A program made the position numbers and the translations under genes. This document shows, in pieces, positions 49,498 through 58,554 of a stretch of DNA of 64,000 bases. The stretch covers positions 2,077,501 to 2,141,500 of the forward strand of contig NZ_AP026867.1 of assembly GCF_026000115.1 (NCBI RefSeq), given 5' to 3'. The notes under the pieces were generated by a model. It worked only from the letters and a program-made list of their open reading frames with translations, made no database searches and was not told where the DNA came from. Each line of letters begins with the position of its first letter. The first letter of the stretch is position 1. The DNA is from Aureispira anguillae (GTDB lineage Bacteria > Bacteroidota > Bacteroidia > Chitinophagales > Saprospiraceae).

Positions 49498-50877
49498 ATG
49501 TCAACTCAACAAAAATGGTTCTGCTTTTTTGTCAGCTCATTGGTTTTATGCATTCCTGCCTTTTATAATGGTTTTCCTTTTTTGTTTCCAGACACAGTAG
49601 GGTATATAGATTCGGGATTTGAAAACAGAGTAGGAAATGCAAGGACTTGGTTATATGCGGGGTTTCTGAGGCACAGTAGTTTGTGGGAGTCATTATGGAT
49701 CGTTATTTTTGCACAGGGAATGCTTGTTTCTGGGACAGTTTATTTGATGTTTAAGTATTTTTTTGAGGAAAAAAAATTAGAGCTGTCTTTTATCAGTTAT
49801 TTATTGATTGTAGGGACAACAACAGCCGTTTCTTTTCATGTGAGCATGATAATGCCAGATATTTTTACCCCTATTGTGATTTTGTGTTTTTGTCTTTTGA
49901 TTTTTTCAGAGAATATGTCTCGAAGAGATTATTGGCTAGTGATTTTTTTGTTTTTGTTTTCTTCGGGAACACATAATTCTCACTTGGTTCTTAATTTAGG
50001 ATTAGTTGGAGGGCTTGCAGTAGGGAAATTGATCAAAAAATGGCAACCCTTTTACATAAAGGCAGGGATAACAAGCCGAAAAATAGGTTTTATTACTGGT
50101 TTGATCGTTGTGACTCATTTTAGTGTTTGCGCCATTCACTATAGCAAAGGAGGCGATTTTGCTGCAACTAGAGGAGGGAGTATTTTTCTTTTTGCTCGAT
50201 TGTGTGATTTTGGAATAGCTCAAAGTTATCTTAATGAAAACTGTGAAGAGTGGGGGCATGATATTTGCAATTATGTAGAGCGGATGACTTTGGGAAGGCA
50301 CTATTTGTGGGCAGGAACGAGTTATTTTAATAAAACGGGGAATTGGACGGCGGAGAACGAAGCGTTTTATAAAGAATTAGTATGGAATATCTTAACGACA
50401 CCTAAATACTTAAAAAAGTATATGATTAGCTGCATAGAGGCTACCTTTATGCAATTTTTCTCTTTTGAAAGTAGCCCCTTGTCGGAAATGGAAAATAGCA
50501 AAGAAAACGGTCCTATAGGACAGGTAAAAAACTACTTCCCCAATTATTACATAGCAGCATACCACAGTCGGCAAATACAGGGAAATTATGATACAATTCA
50601 AATAAATTTGAACAATATGGTGCAACAAATTGTACTATATCTAGCAGGCTTTGTTTTGGTCTTGTTGTTTTTTGATGAAAACTACGACAAAAAGCAAAAA
50701 ATGCTGGCGCTGTTTATACTATTAGGGATGCTGATTAATGCTTTTATTGCAGGCGCAACATCAGGAGTCTATAGTCGTTATCAAAGCCGAGTCGCTTGGT
50801 TAATTACCCTACCTGCTTTTTGGTATCTTTTTGCGATATACCGTACAAAAATTAGCGACAAACTATTCAAAAAATAA
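49498..50877 (+). CDS. Multi-pass membrane protein, possible GT-C type
   Basis: A 459-residue integral membrane protein with roughly ten hydrophobic helices and a large loop near residues 200-370. The N-terminus (CIPAFYNGFPFLFPDTVGYI, with an acidic DTVGY in the first extracytoplasmic loop) resembles membrane glycosyltransferases of the GT-C type, which use lipid-linked sugars; it also has SFHVSMIMPDIFTPIVI. I cannot name the family. Its position one base after the GT2 gene suggests they act in sequence: the GT2 protein loads a lipid carrier and this protein passes the sugar on. Confidence 0.7.
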   Translation: MSTQQKWFCFFVSSLVLCIPAFYNGFPFLFPDTVGYIDSGFENRVGNARTWLYAGFLRHSSLWESLWIVIFAQGMLVSGTVYLMFKYFFEEKKLELSFISYLLIVGTTTAVSFHVSMIMPDIFTPIVILCFCLLIFSENMSRRDYWLVIFLFLFSSGTHNSHLVLNLGLVGGLAVGKLIKKWQPFYIKAGITSRKIGFITGLIVVTHFSVCAIHYSKGGDFAATRGGSIFLFARLCDFGIAQSYLNENCEEWGHDICNYVERMTLGRHYLWAGTSYFNKTGNWTAENEAFYKELVWNILTTPKYLKKYMISCIEATFMQFFSFESSPLSEMENSKENGPIGQVKNYFPNYYIAAYHSRQIQGNYDTIQINLNNMVQQIVLYLAGFVLVLLFFDENYDKKQKMLALFILLGMLINAFIAGATSGVYSRYQSRVAWLITLPAFWYLFAIYRTKISDKLFKK

Positions 50878-50948
50878 ACGATTTTTACCTTAAAATGCTG
50901 TAGAAGAAGGCTCGGTAAGAATGGAATGTTATAATGTGTTTTTATGTA

Positions 50949-51000
50949 GCGTGCCAATCAGCAAGACAAACCCTCGTCTTGCTGGTAGCACGCATTTTTT
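50949..51000. terminator. Bidirectional terminator hairpin
   Basis: GCGTGC...CAGCAAGAC pairs with GTCTTGCTG...GCACGC (50949-50967 with 50976-50993) with a small internal bulge and an 8-nt loop, followed by ATTTTTTATT. It lies between the convergent GT-C-like and kinase genes. Confidence 0.85.
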
Positions 51001-51001
51001 A

Positions 51002-54000
51002 TTATAGCACAATAGTGCTAGCTTCTGGCTTATTTTGGGGAGGTATATAAAGGGGAAGTTCAACATAAAAATCAGTCCCTTTTCCTTCTTTAGATTTGAA
51101 ATAAATTTGCCCCTTAGCCATTTCAACAATTGTTTTTGACATCGCTAAGCCAATTCCTGTGCCTGAGCTTTTGGTGGTGAAATTTGGAACAAAAATATCG
51201 TCCTCTTGAGCTTTGGGAATACCACAGCCATTGTCAGACACTTTTAAAATAACAATTGTACTTGTTGCAGAGAGCTGAACTTTTATAATACCAGGTTGGT
51301 CATCTGGAATTGCCTGTACGGCATTTTTTAGCAAATTATTGAGCACTCTCATAATTTGTGTTTTATCTGCAAACACCGTACAAACCTTGTCCGTCATATC
51401 TAGGTACAATTGGACATTTTCTTCTTCACTGAATAAGCTATATGCATTGGATACCAACTCATTGATGTTTAGGTATTCATTGTTGGCCGTGGGCATTTTG
51501 GCAAAGTTAGAGAACTCAGAAGCAATATGCGCCAAACTATCAATTTGTTCAATTAAGGTTTTGGATACCCTGTGCACCATTTTTTGTGCCTTATCAGGAT
51601 TGGTATTAACAACCCGTTCCAAGAGTTGGATGTTGAGTTTCATCGGAGTAAGCGGATTTTTGATTTCATGAGCAATCTGTTTTGCCATTTCTCGCCAAGC
51701 ACTTTCCCGTTGCGATCGAGCCAATTTTTTACTACTATCTTCCAATTCTCGAATCATATGATTGTAACGTTCTACCAACTCGCCAATTTCATCTTTGTTG
51801 TTCCAGATCAGGGGCTCATTTTTTTTGCCCAATTCTACTTCATCTAATTTTGCACCAATTACGGAGAGCGGATTTGTCACCGAGTTAGCAATAAAAAAAG
51901 CGGCACCACCTGCGATTAATAGAAAGATAACATAGACATTAAGCAAGGCACCTAAAAACTCTGCGACATCTTGTGAACCAATGTTGTTGGAGCCCGCCAA
52001 ATCGTAAGGGAGATTAAGGTAAGCAATCGTTACTTCGTTTTTATCTTTGAGCGGAACATAAGCCGAGATATATTCAAAATTATTAATGATTTCTTCATGG
52101 GATACACGACTTAACTGCTCATTCCGTAGCCGCTGGAAGGCAATGGGGTTCATTTTACGACTAATCAGGTGTCGTTCAAAGATGACTTCTTCTGAGGAGC
52201 TTAATAAGTTGCCTCCCAAATCGTAAATGTTAACATCTATTTTGTGAATATCTGCCAAACTCCTTGCATTAGGAAGCGTTGCAACAGAATCCTGTCCTTC
52301 GTGAATTTGCCAAACAGCGGTTCGTGCTGTACTGCTTATTTTTCTTGACAGACGAGAGCGATGATAATCGTCATATTCACTGCTGTAATACCAGATGGTA
52401 ATGATTGCAATAGCAACAAAAGAAGCTAGTGTTACCATAATGATTCCCCGTTGGATTTGTTCCCGTAGGGAGTTTTCAAATTGCAAATAAATAAAAGACC
52501 TTTTGGTAATTTTAGAGAAAATATAATTGACAAACTGTCCTGCAAGCAATAGAAAAATTCCAAAACAAAATATATAAGCAAAAATGGTAAAAACTTTAAA
52601 TAAATTAAGCTTAGGAACCATCACAATAGAAATGCAAGAGCCATCAAAACGACTCCTATAAACTAAATAATTATCGTGGTTGTCTTTGCTTCTGTTTTTT
52701 AGCATTTTGTGTTTGCCTGGCTCTGGTCTAGGCAAGTTGTAAGCCAATTGAGCCTTAAATAAGGAACCATTCGTGGCAACTCTTTCTTCATATTTATAAA
52801 CAGCATAGGTAAATTGAGAAAAAATGCTTTCCAGTCGGTCTTTATTTCTACTGAGTAGTTCAACGTAAATATTTGATTTTTTGAATTCTTTTTTGGGGGT
52901 AAACTCAATGATAATTATTCCTAATAAAGAGCCATTTTGTGAAATTGGCAGTTGGGCGAAATAAGAATATTGTCCATCTGGAATAGAATGAAACTGAAGG
53001 TATTTACAATTCGTTTTGCGAGTTTCTTTGATGGTGCTCATCAACTCTTCATAATCTCTTGTTTCGCCACGATAAGGCAATCCTTTATCGGTATAAATGT
53101 GCACGCTATAATCGTATCGCCCAAAGAAATAATTGTCCAAGTAACGATAGGTTAAGAGCTGTATTGCTTGGCTTCTTGGAGAGGGAGATAAAGGGTTGCT
53201 GATGAATAATTTTAGAAAACCGTCGCTTAGTATTTTAGGAACCAATGAGTTGAATGTACTTTCGGTTTCTAAGTCTCGTTCAAAGGCAAGTGCTTTTGAA
53301 AATTCCTTGCGGAGTAGAATCCCCTTATCTGTATTGGCATTTTCAATCATAATAGTGGCCAACACAGAAAATAACATTAGCCAGATGCTAATCCAGGCTA
53401 GGGAGGTTGCTGATCGTTGGACAAAAAAGTATAGTGTGAATGCATGCACAATAGCAGCAATACTAAAAACAAGGCGATCAATAAGGAGAAATTCAAAATA
53501 GTTACTCAGTGCAAAAATAATTAGCAAGCTGATACCAAATAACACCATATGGGTGCGTAAACGAAGATTAAATTGCCGAAAAAGTGCACAAAAACGATAG
53601 CTAATAAAGAAATAGGATAGCAGCATAACCCCAATTCCTGTTAGAGCCAATAAGGAGTATAAATCTAAGCGTGAAAAATCGTCAAACTCAAATGAAATAA
53701 AGGAAGACATAACAATGTCTCGCATGGCAAACTGAATGCCTGCCAAGCCTCCAATCAATGTGCTATAACCTATTAGTCCAAACAACGATTGCTGAAAGGA
53801 ACCGTACTGTTTTATATCGGCAGGGCGGATGATTTTGGATACATAGATCGAAAACCAAAATAATAGGGCGGTATCAATCAAAAAATCCCCTAGAGAATAA
53901 AACCAAAAGGTATTGGCATTGGAAAGCCGTTCATTAAAAATGGCATACTCTTGTGCCAATAGTGGAAAGTCAAAGAATATGGTAAAGAGCCTAAATAAGA

Positions 54001-54781
54001 AAAAACTACCCAAAAATAGACAGATTCCACCAACTACATAGCCTTTCTTATTGAGCGTTTTAGCCATTAAATAGACTGCTAAAAGCAAAGAAAAACTACT
54101 GAAAAAATAAAGCAAGGTGCTAAAAATAACAAACCAATGGTAGGGGTAACTCTCTTGAGCTTTTATATAAATAATGGGATTGCCTCGTCGGTCTTTGACG
54201 CTAAACGCTGTTGCTTCTTCGCTAATGGTAACAAAGTCTGAAAAACTTTTGGGCATCAACGCAAAATGATCTTTTAAATAATCATTTTGGATCGAATAAT
54301 GTCTGTAAAGAGGGATGAGCGCTTCAAGATTATAGTAATAATTAACCCCATCGATCAAAAAATCGTAGGGGCGTCGAATCTTAAGAAAAATGGATTCTCC
54401 TATTTTATCTTTTTTTATAGTGTCTAGCAGTGTGTATTTAATGTCAGACTGGAAGGGGAGAATCTTGTTGTTGTTCCAATATACGATAGAATCCTTATCG
54501 TTGTAAATAATGAAGGTATAAGGCTTGTTGATATACTTTTGGATGGTGTCTCCCAAGACATAGCCTTCAACAGCATTTAATAAAAAGGAACCATTGTTGA
54601 ATAGTCCCTCTATTTCCTCTTCTGCTTGATGCAAGGCCTGTTCTAGATCTTGTGCATAGGTAGCAACATCAGGCGTCTGATGAGCATAATTTTCTATTGT
54701 TCTACCACTCAAAAAGCCGATGGCAGCTACCATTAAGCAGAATACAATACTATTTAAAAAGAAAGGTTTAAGTTGATTCAT
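51002..54781 (-). CDS. Large NtrY-like sensor histidine kinase
   Basis: A 1259-residue membrane histidine kinase. Order: helix near the N-terminus; an extracytoplasmic region (about 40-210); a block of about seven helices (about 220-480); a second extracytoplasmic region; a single helix near 730; another extracytoplasmic domain; HAMP (about 950-1010); HisKA with HEIKNPLTPMKL (His1038); and HATPase_c with NLLKNAVQAIP, DNGCGIPKAQ and GTGIGLAMSK. The HEIKNPLTP box is typical of NtrY. The multi-helix block is far larger than in NtrY. No response regulator is adjacent. The start at 54781 is preferred over 54829. Element R2-4 lies 81 bp upstream. Confidence 0.85.
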   Translation of the reverse strand: MNQLKPFFLNSIVFCLMVAAIGFLSGRTIENYAHQTPDVATYAQDLEQALHQAEEEIEGLFNNGSFLLNAVEGYVLGDTIQKYINKPYTFIIYNDKDSIVYWNNNKILPFQSDIKYTLLDTIKKDKIGESIFLKIRRPYDFLIDGVNYYYNLEALIPLYRHYSIQNDYLKDHFALMPKSFSDFVTISEEATAFSVKDRRGNPIIYIKAQESYPYHWFVIFSTLLYFFSSFSLLLAVYLMAKTLNKKGYVVGGICLFLGSFFLFRLFTIFFDFPLLAQEYAIFNERLSNANTFWFYSLGDFLIDTALLFWFSIYVSKIIRPADIKQYGSFQQSLFGLIGYSTLIGGLAGIQFAMRDIVMSSFISFEFDDFSRLDLYSLLALTGIGVMLLSYFFISYRFCALFRQFNLRLRTHMVLFGISLLIIFALSNYFEFLLIDRLVFSIAAIVHAFTLYFFVQRSATSLAWISIWLMLFSVLATIMIENANTDKGILLRKEFSKALAFERDLETESTFNSLVPKILSDGFLKLFISNPLSPSPRSQAIQLLTYRYLDNYFFGRYDYSVHIYTDKGLPYRGETRDYEELMSTIKETRKTNCKYLQFHSIPDGQYSYFAQLPISQNGSLLGIIIIEFTPKKEFKKSNIYVELLSRNKDRLESIFSQFTYAVYKYEERVATNGSLFKAQLAYNLPRPEPGKHKMLKNRSKDNHDNYLVYRSRFDGSCISIVMVPKLNLFKVFTIFAYIFCFGIFLLLAGQFVNYIFSKITKRSFIYLQFENSLREQIQRGIIMVTLASFVAIAIITIWYYSSEYDDYHRSRLSRKISSTARTAVWQIHEGQDSVATLPNARSLADIHKIDVNIYDLGGNLLSSSEEVIFERHLISRKMNPIAFQRLRNEQLSRVSHEEIINNFEYISAYVPLKDKNEVTIAYLNLPYDLAGSNNIGSQDVAEFLGALLNVYVIFLLIAGGAAFFIANSVTNPLSVIGAKLDEVELGKKNEPLIWNNKDEIGELVERYNHMIRELEDSSKKLARSQRESAWREMAKQIAHEIKNPLTPMKLNIQLLERVVNTNPDKAQKMVHRVSKTLIEQIDSLAHIASEFSNFAKMPTANNEYLNINELVSNAYSLFSEEENVQLYLDMTDKVCTVFADKTQIMRVLNNLLKNAVQAIPDDQPGIIKVQLSATSTIVILKVSDNGCGIPKAQEDDIFVPNFTTKSSGTGIGLAMSKTIVEMAKGQIYFKSKEGKGTDFYVELPLYIPPQNKPEASTIVL

Positions 54782-54861
54782 AGCGAAGCGTCCACATATT
54801 TTATACCATACTAATAAAAAGCTAGGCAAGAACCAAAAAAAAAACGTACTTTTTAAAGAAT

Positions 54862-55094
54862 CATTACTCCGTTGAAAAATCGTATTCGATTGATTATTAA
54901 AACAATGTAATTCTACTGCTCAAAACATTAGTTACTTAATAATCAATCGAATACAAGATGTTTTTTTGCTTTTTTTTAGTTCGCTTTGCTCATGAGAACA
55001 GTTGTAAAAAAGTAAAAAACTATCTCACGAGTGTAACGAACCGACCTCAGGGAGCTCATAAGCGCTAGCGCACTAGCTAATTAACGGAGTATTA
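54862..55094. mobile_element. R2 MITE-like element copy 4
   Basis: A 233-bp element with ends CATTACTCCGTTG (from 54862) and AACGGAGTATTA (ending 55094), flanked by the perfect 7-bp repeat AAAGAAT (54855-54861 and 55095-55101). The interior carries GCTCATAAGC (55054-55063), the reverse of the GCTTATGAGC core, and GTTCGCTTTGCTCATG. It fills most of the 344-bp gap upstream of the kinase. Confidence 0.85.
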
Positions 55095-55125
55095 AAAGAA
55101 TTAAACCTTTCCTTAAATTGGATAC

Positions 55126-55452
55126 TTAAAGCGTTTCAGCTTTTGATTTTAAATATAAAAAAAGCGGAAAACCACCTGCAATGCCAAATAAAAAAGTCAA
55201 AATCCAAGTTACCCAATAATTGGCAATTTTGTACTTTTTGGCTTCTTGGTATGACCAAATCATAAACAGTAAAACCATATAAAATAAGTCTGTCATAAAA
55301 GCACTGGCAATATCATTGGCAAACATACTATTGAGGGTGGTCGGAATATCTGTCCAAAGCAAAATATTCCCCGTTTCTATGCCTACTTTTAAAACAAAAA
55401 TATTGGGTAAAATAAAACCAATAATGGCTAGGGCTAGATATAGATTTTTCAT
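55126..55452 (-). CDS. DUF2834 family membrane protein
   Basis: A 108-residue membrane protein with three likely helices (LYLALAIIGFILPNIFVLKV; MTDLFYMVLLFMIWSYQ; YWVTWILTFLFGIAGGFPLF) and the NDIASAFMTDL segment, matching DUF2834. The role of the family is unknown. A diverged R1-type element lies directly upstream of its start (55477-55775), so the gene and its promoter are separated from other genes by repeats. Confidence 0.8.
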   Translation of the reverse strand: MKNLYLALAIIGFILPNIFVLKVGIETGNILLWTDIPTTLNSMFANDIASAFMTDLFYMVLLFMIWSYQEAKKYKIANYWVTWILTFLFGIAGGFPLFLYLKSKAETL

Positions 55453-55476
55453 TTGTTCTGTTGTTTTGAAAATAAG

Positions 55477-55775
55477 GGTTCAATAACAAGTTTTGTGCAA
55501 GACCAAAAGAAAAAGATTACCTTTTGCAATAGTGAGTGGGCTATAAGTTACAATTCCTATAGTTTTATATATTGTAAGTAATGGGGCAAAATTATTTATA
55601 GAATTTGCAGTAAAAGATTTTTGATATTAACAAGGCGAAAAACACAGTCATAGCCTTAGCTATGGCGAGTATTTTCAACACAGTTAAGATTAAAAAGATT
55701 GCTCGAATAAACTATCAATAATTTAGATTCATTACTTAGTTGTTAAGATCTTATCACAAAACTTGTCAAAGAGCC
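55477..55775. repeat. R1-like element copy f, diverged
   Basis: A 299-bp stretch with imperfect inverted ends: GGTTCAATAACAAG then TTTTGTG (55477-55497), and CACAAAACTTGTCAAAGA then GCC (55755-55775). The inner 12 bp are perfect and the right end reads GGCTCTTTGACAAG in reverse, as in other R1 ends. It lacks the core hairpin. The interior holds AGTCATAGCCTTAGCTATGG, a partly palindromic word. It fills most of the 380-bp gap 55453-55832. Flanks do not match well, so moderate confidence. Confidence 0.5.
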
Positions 55776-55832
55776 AAAAAAATTATTAAAACAAAGATAA
55801 ACAGCAACAAGGCGGCAATCCATTGACTTAAG

Positions 55833-56420
55833 TTAAGATTTTTTAGTTTTGGTAGCAATTCTCTTTTTTATTCTACTCAACGATTCTGCGCTAACTCCTA
55901 AATAAGAAGCAATATAATGTTGTGGCAAACGGTTGATTAAACTGCCTTTTTGGGCGAGAAATTGCAGATAACGCTGTTCGGGGTTTAGGGTGATAAAAGC
56001 GGCGATCATATTTTGATAAGTAGATAGTTCTTCTTCCATAATGACCCTAGCTAAAAAGTCAAATTTGGGAGAATAAGCCAATAATTTATAAGCAGAATCG
56101 GCAGATATTACAATCACTTGGGTGCTTTCTGTTGCTTGAAAATTGTGTTTGGCAGGTGCTTGTTTGGTAAAACTTTCGTAAGAGCTAACAAACTCGTTTT
56201 CGGTATAAAAAAAAGCGGATTTTTCTATCCCATCAACGACATAGAACAAACGAATACAACCCTTGATAATGAAAAAAAAATGCTTCGAAATAGCCTCTTG
56301 TTGCAACAGAAAATCTCCTCTAGAAAAGGTCTTTATAGGCAATAGTTCGTCCATAAAAGCCATTTCTTTTGGATCAAGTTGGATGTGTTGCTGGACAAAA
56401 TCAAAAAAAGCTTGTTTCAT
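55833..56420 (-). CDS. Crp/Fnr-family transcriptional regulator
   Basis: A 195-residue regulator. An N-terminal cyclic-nucleotide-binding fold (about 20-120; FLLQQEAISKHFFFIIKGCI, FFYTENEFVSSYESF) lacks the residues that bind cAMP in CRP and no Fnr-type Cys cluster is present. The C-terminal HTH (about 155-190) has the recognition region HYIASYLGVSAESLSRIKKR. It is of the short Bacteroidota type with unknown effector. Target genes cannot be told. Confidence 0.88.
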   Translation of the reverse strand: MKQAFFDFVQQHIQLDPKEMAFMDELLPIKTFSRGDFLLQQEAISKHFFFIIKGCIRLFYVVDGIEKSAFFYTENEFVSSYESFTKQAPAKHNFQATESTQVIVISADSAYKLLAYSPKFDFLARVIMEEELSTYQNMIAAFITLNPEQRYLQFLAQKGSLINRLPQHYIASYLGVSAESLSRIKKRIATKTKKS

Positions 56421-56440
56421 AGATAAAGAAATCTAAAAAT

Positions 56441-56620
56441 GATTCTTTGACAACCCGTAGGCTCACGCAGTAAATCATGTGATAAACACTAAAAAGGGTA
56501 AGTTTATTACCTATAACTTATAACAAAAGCAGTAATAAGCAGGCAAGGTAGTTTACGATTTTACACCATTTACTTAGCTGCGCTGCTACTCTGTGGTCGT
56601 GATAGAGTTGTCAAAAAACC
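56441..56620. mobile_element. R1 MITE-like element copy c
   Basis: A 180-bp R1 element between the Crp-like and dynamin genes: ends GATTCTTTGACAA (56441-) and TTGTCAAAAAACC (-56620), flanked by CTAAAAAT (56433-56440) and TTAAAAAT (56621-56628), which match at 7 of 8. It lacks the hairpin arms but shares over 100 bp with R1b (reverse orientation). Its right end overlaps the dynamin gene: the TGA stop at 56611-56613 is inside the TTTGACAA end. Confidence 0.8.
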
Positions 56621-58338
56621 TTAAAAATTTTACGTTCAACGTCCTTCAACTCATTTTTGAGCTCATGAGCCATTTTATCATAATCCATAATCTGATTTTT
56701 TTCTGACTTTAGGTGATGGTCAAAATCGGTAAATTGATCGTTGATTTTGGTTTTGATTTGCTGAAAATAACTGCTTAAATTCTTAGTAAGGCTCTCTTCA
56801 AATGTCATTCGTTTCTGGGCAAGTGCTTCTTTGACCGCAGCAATGTATTTTCCTTTTTTGCTAAAGGCAATTCCACCCGCTAAAAGCAGTCCCAAACCAG
56901 TAGCGATCCCTCCTGTAATATCCAAGACCGAAATTTGGGTGATAAATGTTAGAGCACCGCCAACAGCTGCCACTCCACCAGCTACATTTACCCCTGTGTA
57001 ATCAACGCCATTTCCTTTTGCAATTTTTTCTCCTTTAAAAACGTCAGATTTATCAATGAAATCGGTTAAGTTTTGTTTTAAAGAATGAACAATTTCATTG
57101 CGTTTTTGATCAATTTTATTGAACATTTCGGTAGGGTGGATGCGTAAATTTTCCAAGCTATCGAGTTCTTCTTTGACCCCGATGACCATATACGTAATAT
57201 CACTTTTTAGGCTGTCAATTCCACCATCCAAAACCAGATTGGTATCTTTGTTGAGTTGCTGAACATGTTGCTTGTTAATGTTTTCCAACCAATCCTGAGT
57301 AGATTCTCCGCCAAACATAGAACGAATGGATTTGAAGGTAAAACTAAAAAAGCCAATCCCTTTGTTGAGTTCTTCCAGTGTTTTTTCGGTATTGGCATCA
57401 TAGGCATTCATGCATTTTTGAGTCAAACCTTGGATATTTGCCAAGGTCAATGATTCTTTGCTGCTAATGATGCGATCAATACGTTCTCTAGTGCCAAAGT
57501 CAGTTTCATATTTGTTTTTGCGCAAATCAAATTCTTGGTTAATGTCCGCCATTAATTTTTTGATGATCTTGACATCTTCAATAATTTTATTGGTTGCAGC
57601 ATCTTTTAACACATCCTTGTTGATGTATTCTCGAATTGGCTCAAAACCACTAGATTCAAGATTACCTTCGTCCTCAAGTTTAGATGAAGTAATATAAATA
57701 AGCGGCGATTCAACATGCTCATTCAAAGCATACTGGTGCAATATATTTTTGTAGTTTATTTTTTCTTCCTCAGTATAGCGATCTGCTTTAGTTAAAATAA
57801 AAACAACTTTTTTAGACCATTCGCCTTTTATTTTCTTAAATAAATCCCAAGCAGATTGCACATGGATATTATCCAGTTGGAAGACAAACAGAACTAAATT
57901 ACACTTGGGGATAAAACGTTCGGTAATGATTTGGTGATCTAGTTCACGGCTATTGGTACCTGGGGTATCGACCACTGTAAGCTCTTTGAGAATCTCTGTT
58001 GGAAATTCACGAGTTGTGATTCGTTCATGACTGTTTTGGCTTAATTTTTCCGATTCCCCATAAATGATTTTCTGGACATCTTGAGTACAAATTTCGTGGC
58101 TAGTGGCACAAACGGGACTTCCCAACAATGCATTAACAAAACTACTTTTGCCCGCATTTACCTCCCCAACAATAACAAAAAGAAAATTTTCATTGATATT
58201 GTCAATTTGCCCTTTTAAAATGGTTCTAGTTTCTTTAGAGGCTCCAAATTGTCGAGCAGCTTCTAATAAATTAGAGCCCATTATTTTTAAAGAGGCTTTT
58301 AGTTCTTTTATTTTTTGGCTAACTTCTATTTTGCTCAT
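56611..58338 (-). CDS. Dynamin-like GTPase
   Basis: A 575-residue bacterial dynamin-like protein. The GTPase domain has the P-loop GEVNAGKSS (58-66), the G2/G3 segment ending VVDTPGTNSRELDH and the G4 motif LTKADRY. A helical stalk follows (about 270-420), then two adjacent hydrophobic segments (GVAAVGGALTFITQISVLD and GGIATGLGLLLAGGIAF, about 465-510) that act as a membrane paddle, and a coiled C-terminus. It should remodel or repair membranes. I start at 58338; the in-frame Met at 58377 adds a proline-rich leader. The last codons and stop lie in the R1c element end. Confidence 0.87.
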   Translation of the reverse strand: MSKIEVSQKIKELKASLKIMGSNLLEAARQFGASKETRTILKGQIDNINENFLFVIVGEVNAGKSSFVNALLGSPVCATSHEICTQDVQKIIYGESEKLSQNSHERITTREFPTEILKELTVVDTPGTNSRELDHQIITERFIPKCNLVLFVFQLDNIHVQSAWDLFKKIKGEWSKKVVFILTKADRYTEEEKINYKNILHQYALNEHVESPLIYITSSKLEDEGNLESSGFEPIREYINKDVLKDAATNKIIEDVKIIKKLMADINQEFDLRKNKYETDFGTRERIDRIISSKESLTLANIQGLTQKCMNAYDANTEKTLEELNKGIGFFSFTFKSIRSMFGGESTQDWLENINKQHVQQLNKDTNLVLDGGIDSLKSDITYMVIGVKEELDSLENLRIHPTEMFNKIDQKRNEIVHSLKQNLTDFIDKSDVFKGEKIAKGNGVDYTGVNVAGGVAAVGGALTFITQISVLDITGGIATGLGLLLAGGIAFSKKGKYIAAVKEALAQKRMTFEESLTKNLSSYFQQIKTKINDQFTDFDHHLKSEKNQIMDYDKMAHELKNELKDVERKIFKVF

Positions 58339-58406
58339 GGTAACTGATTTGTGGTGCTTGGGGGGGTGTCGAAACACACTTTTATAAACTAAACTTTATG
58401 AGATAA

Positions 58407-58509
58407 CATTACTCCGCTAGAAAATCGTATCAATTTGCTTTTTTATGTTTTTTACTTCGTGAGCGCTATGCTTTAGTTGTTAAAAGACTAAAAAATCAGC
58501 GGAGTATTA
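58407..58509. mobile_element. R2 MITE-like element copy 5
   Basis: A 103-bp element with ends CATTACTCCGCTAGAAAATC (58407-) and CAGCGGAGTATTA (-58509), flanked by AGATAA (58401-58406 and 58510-58515). The interior has GTGAGCGCTATGC. It lies 69 bp upstream of the dynamin start. Confidence 0.82.
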
Positions 58510-58554
58510 AGATAATATAAGGAAAGTCTAAGATTCTCCAAAGATCGTCAAGTA

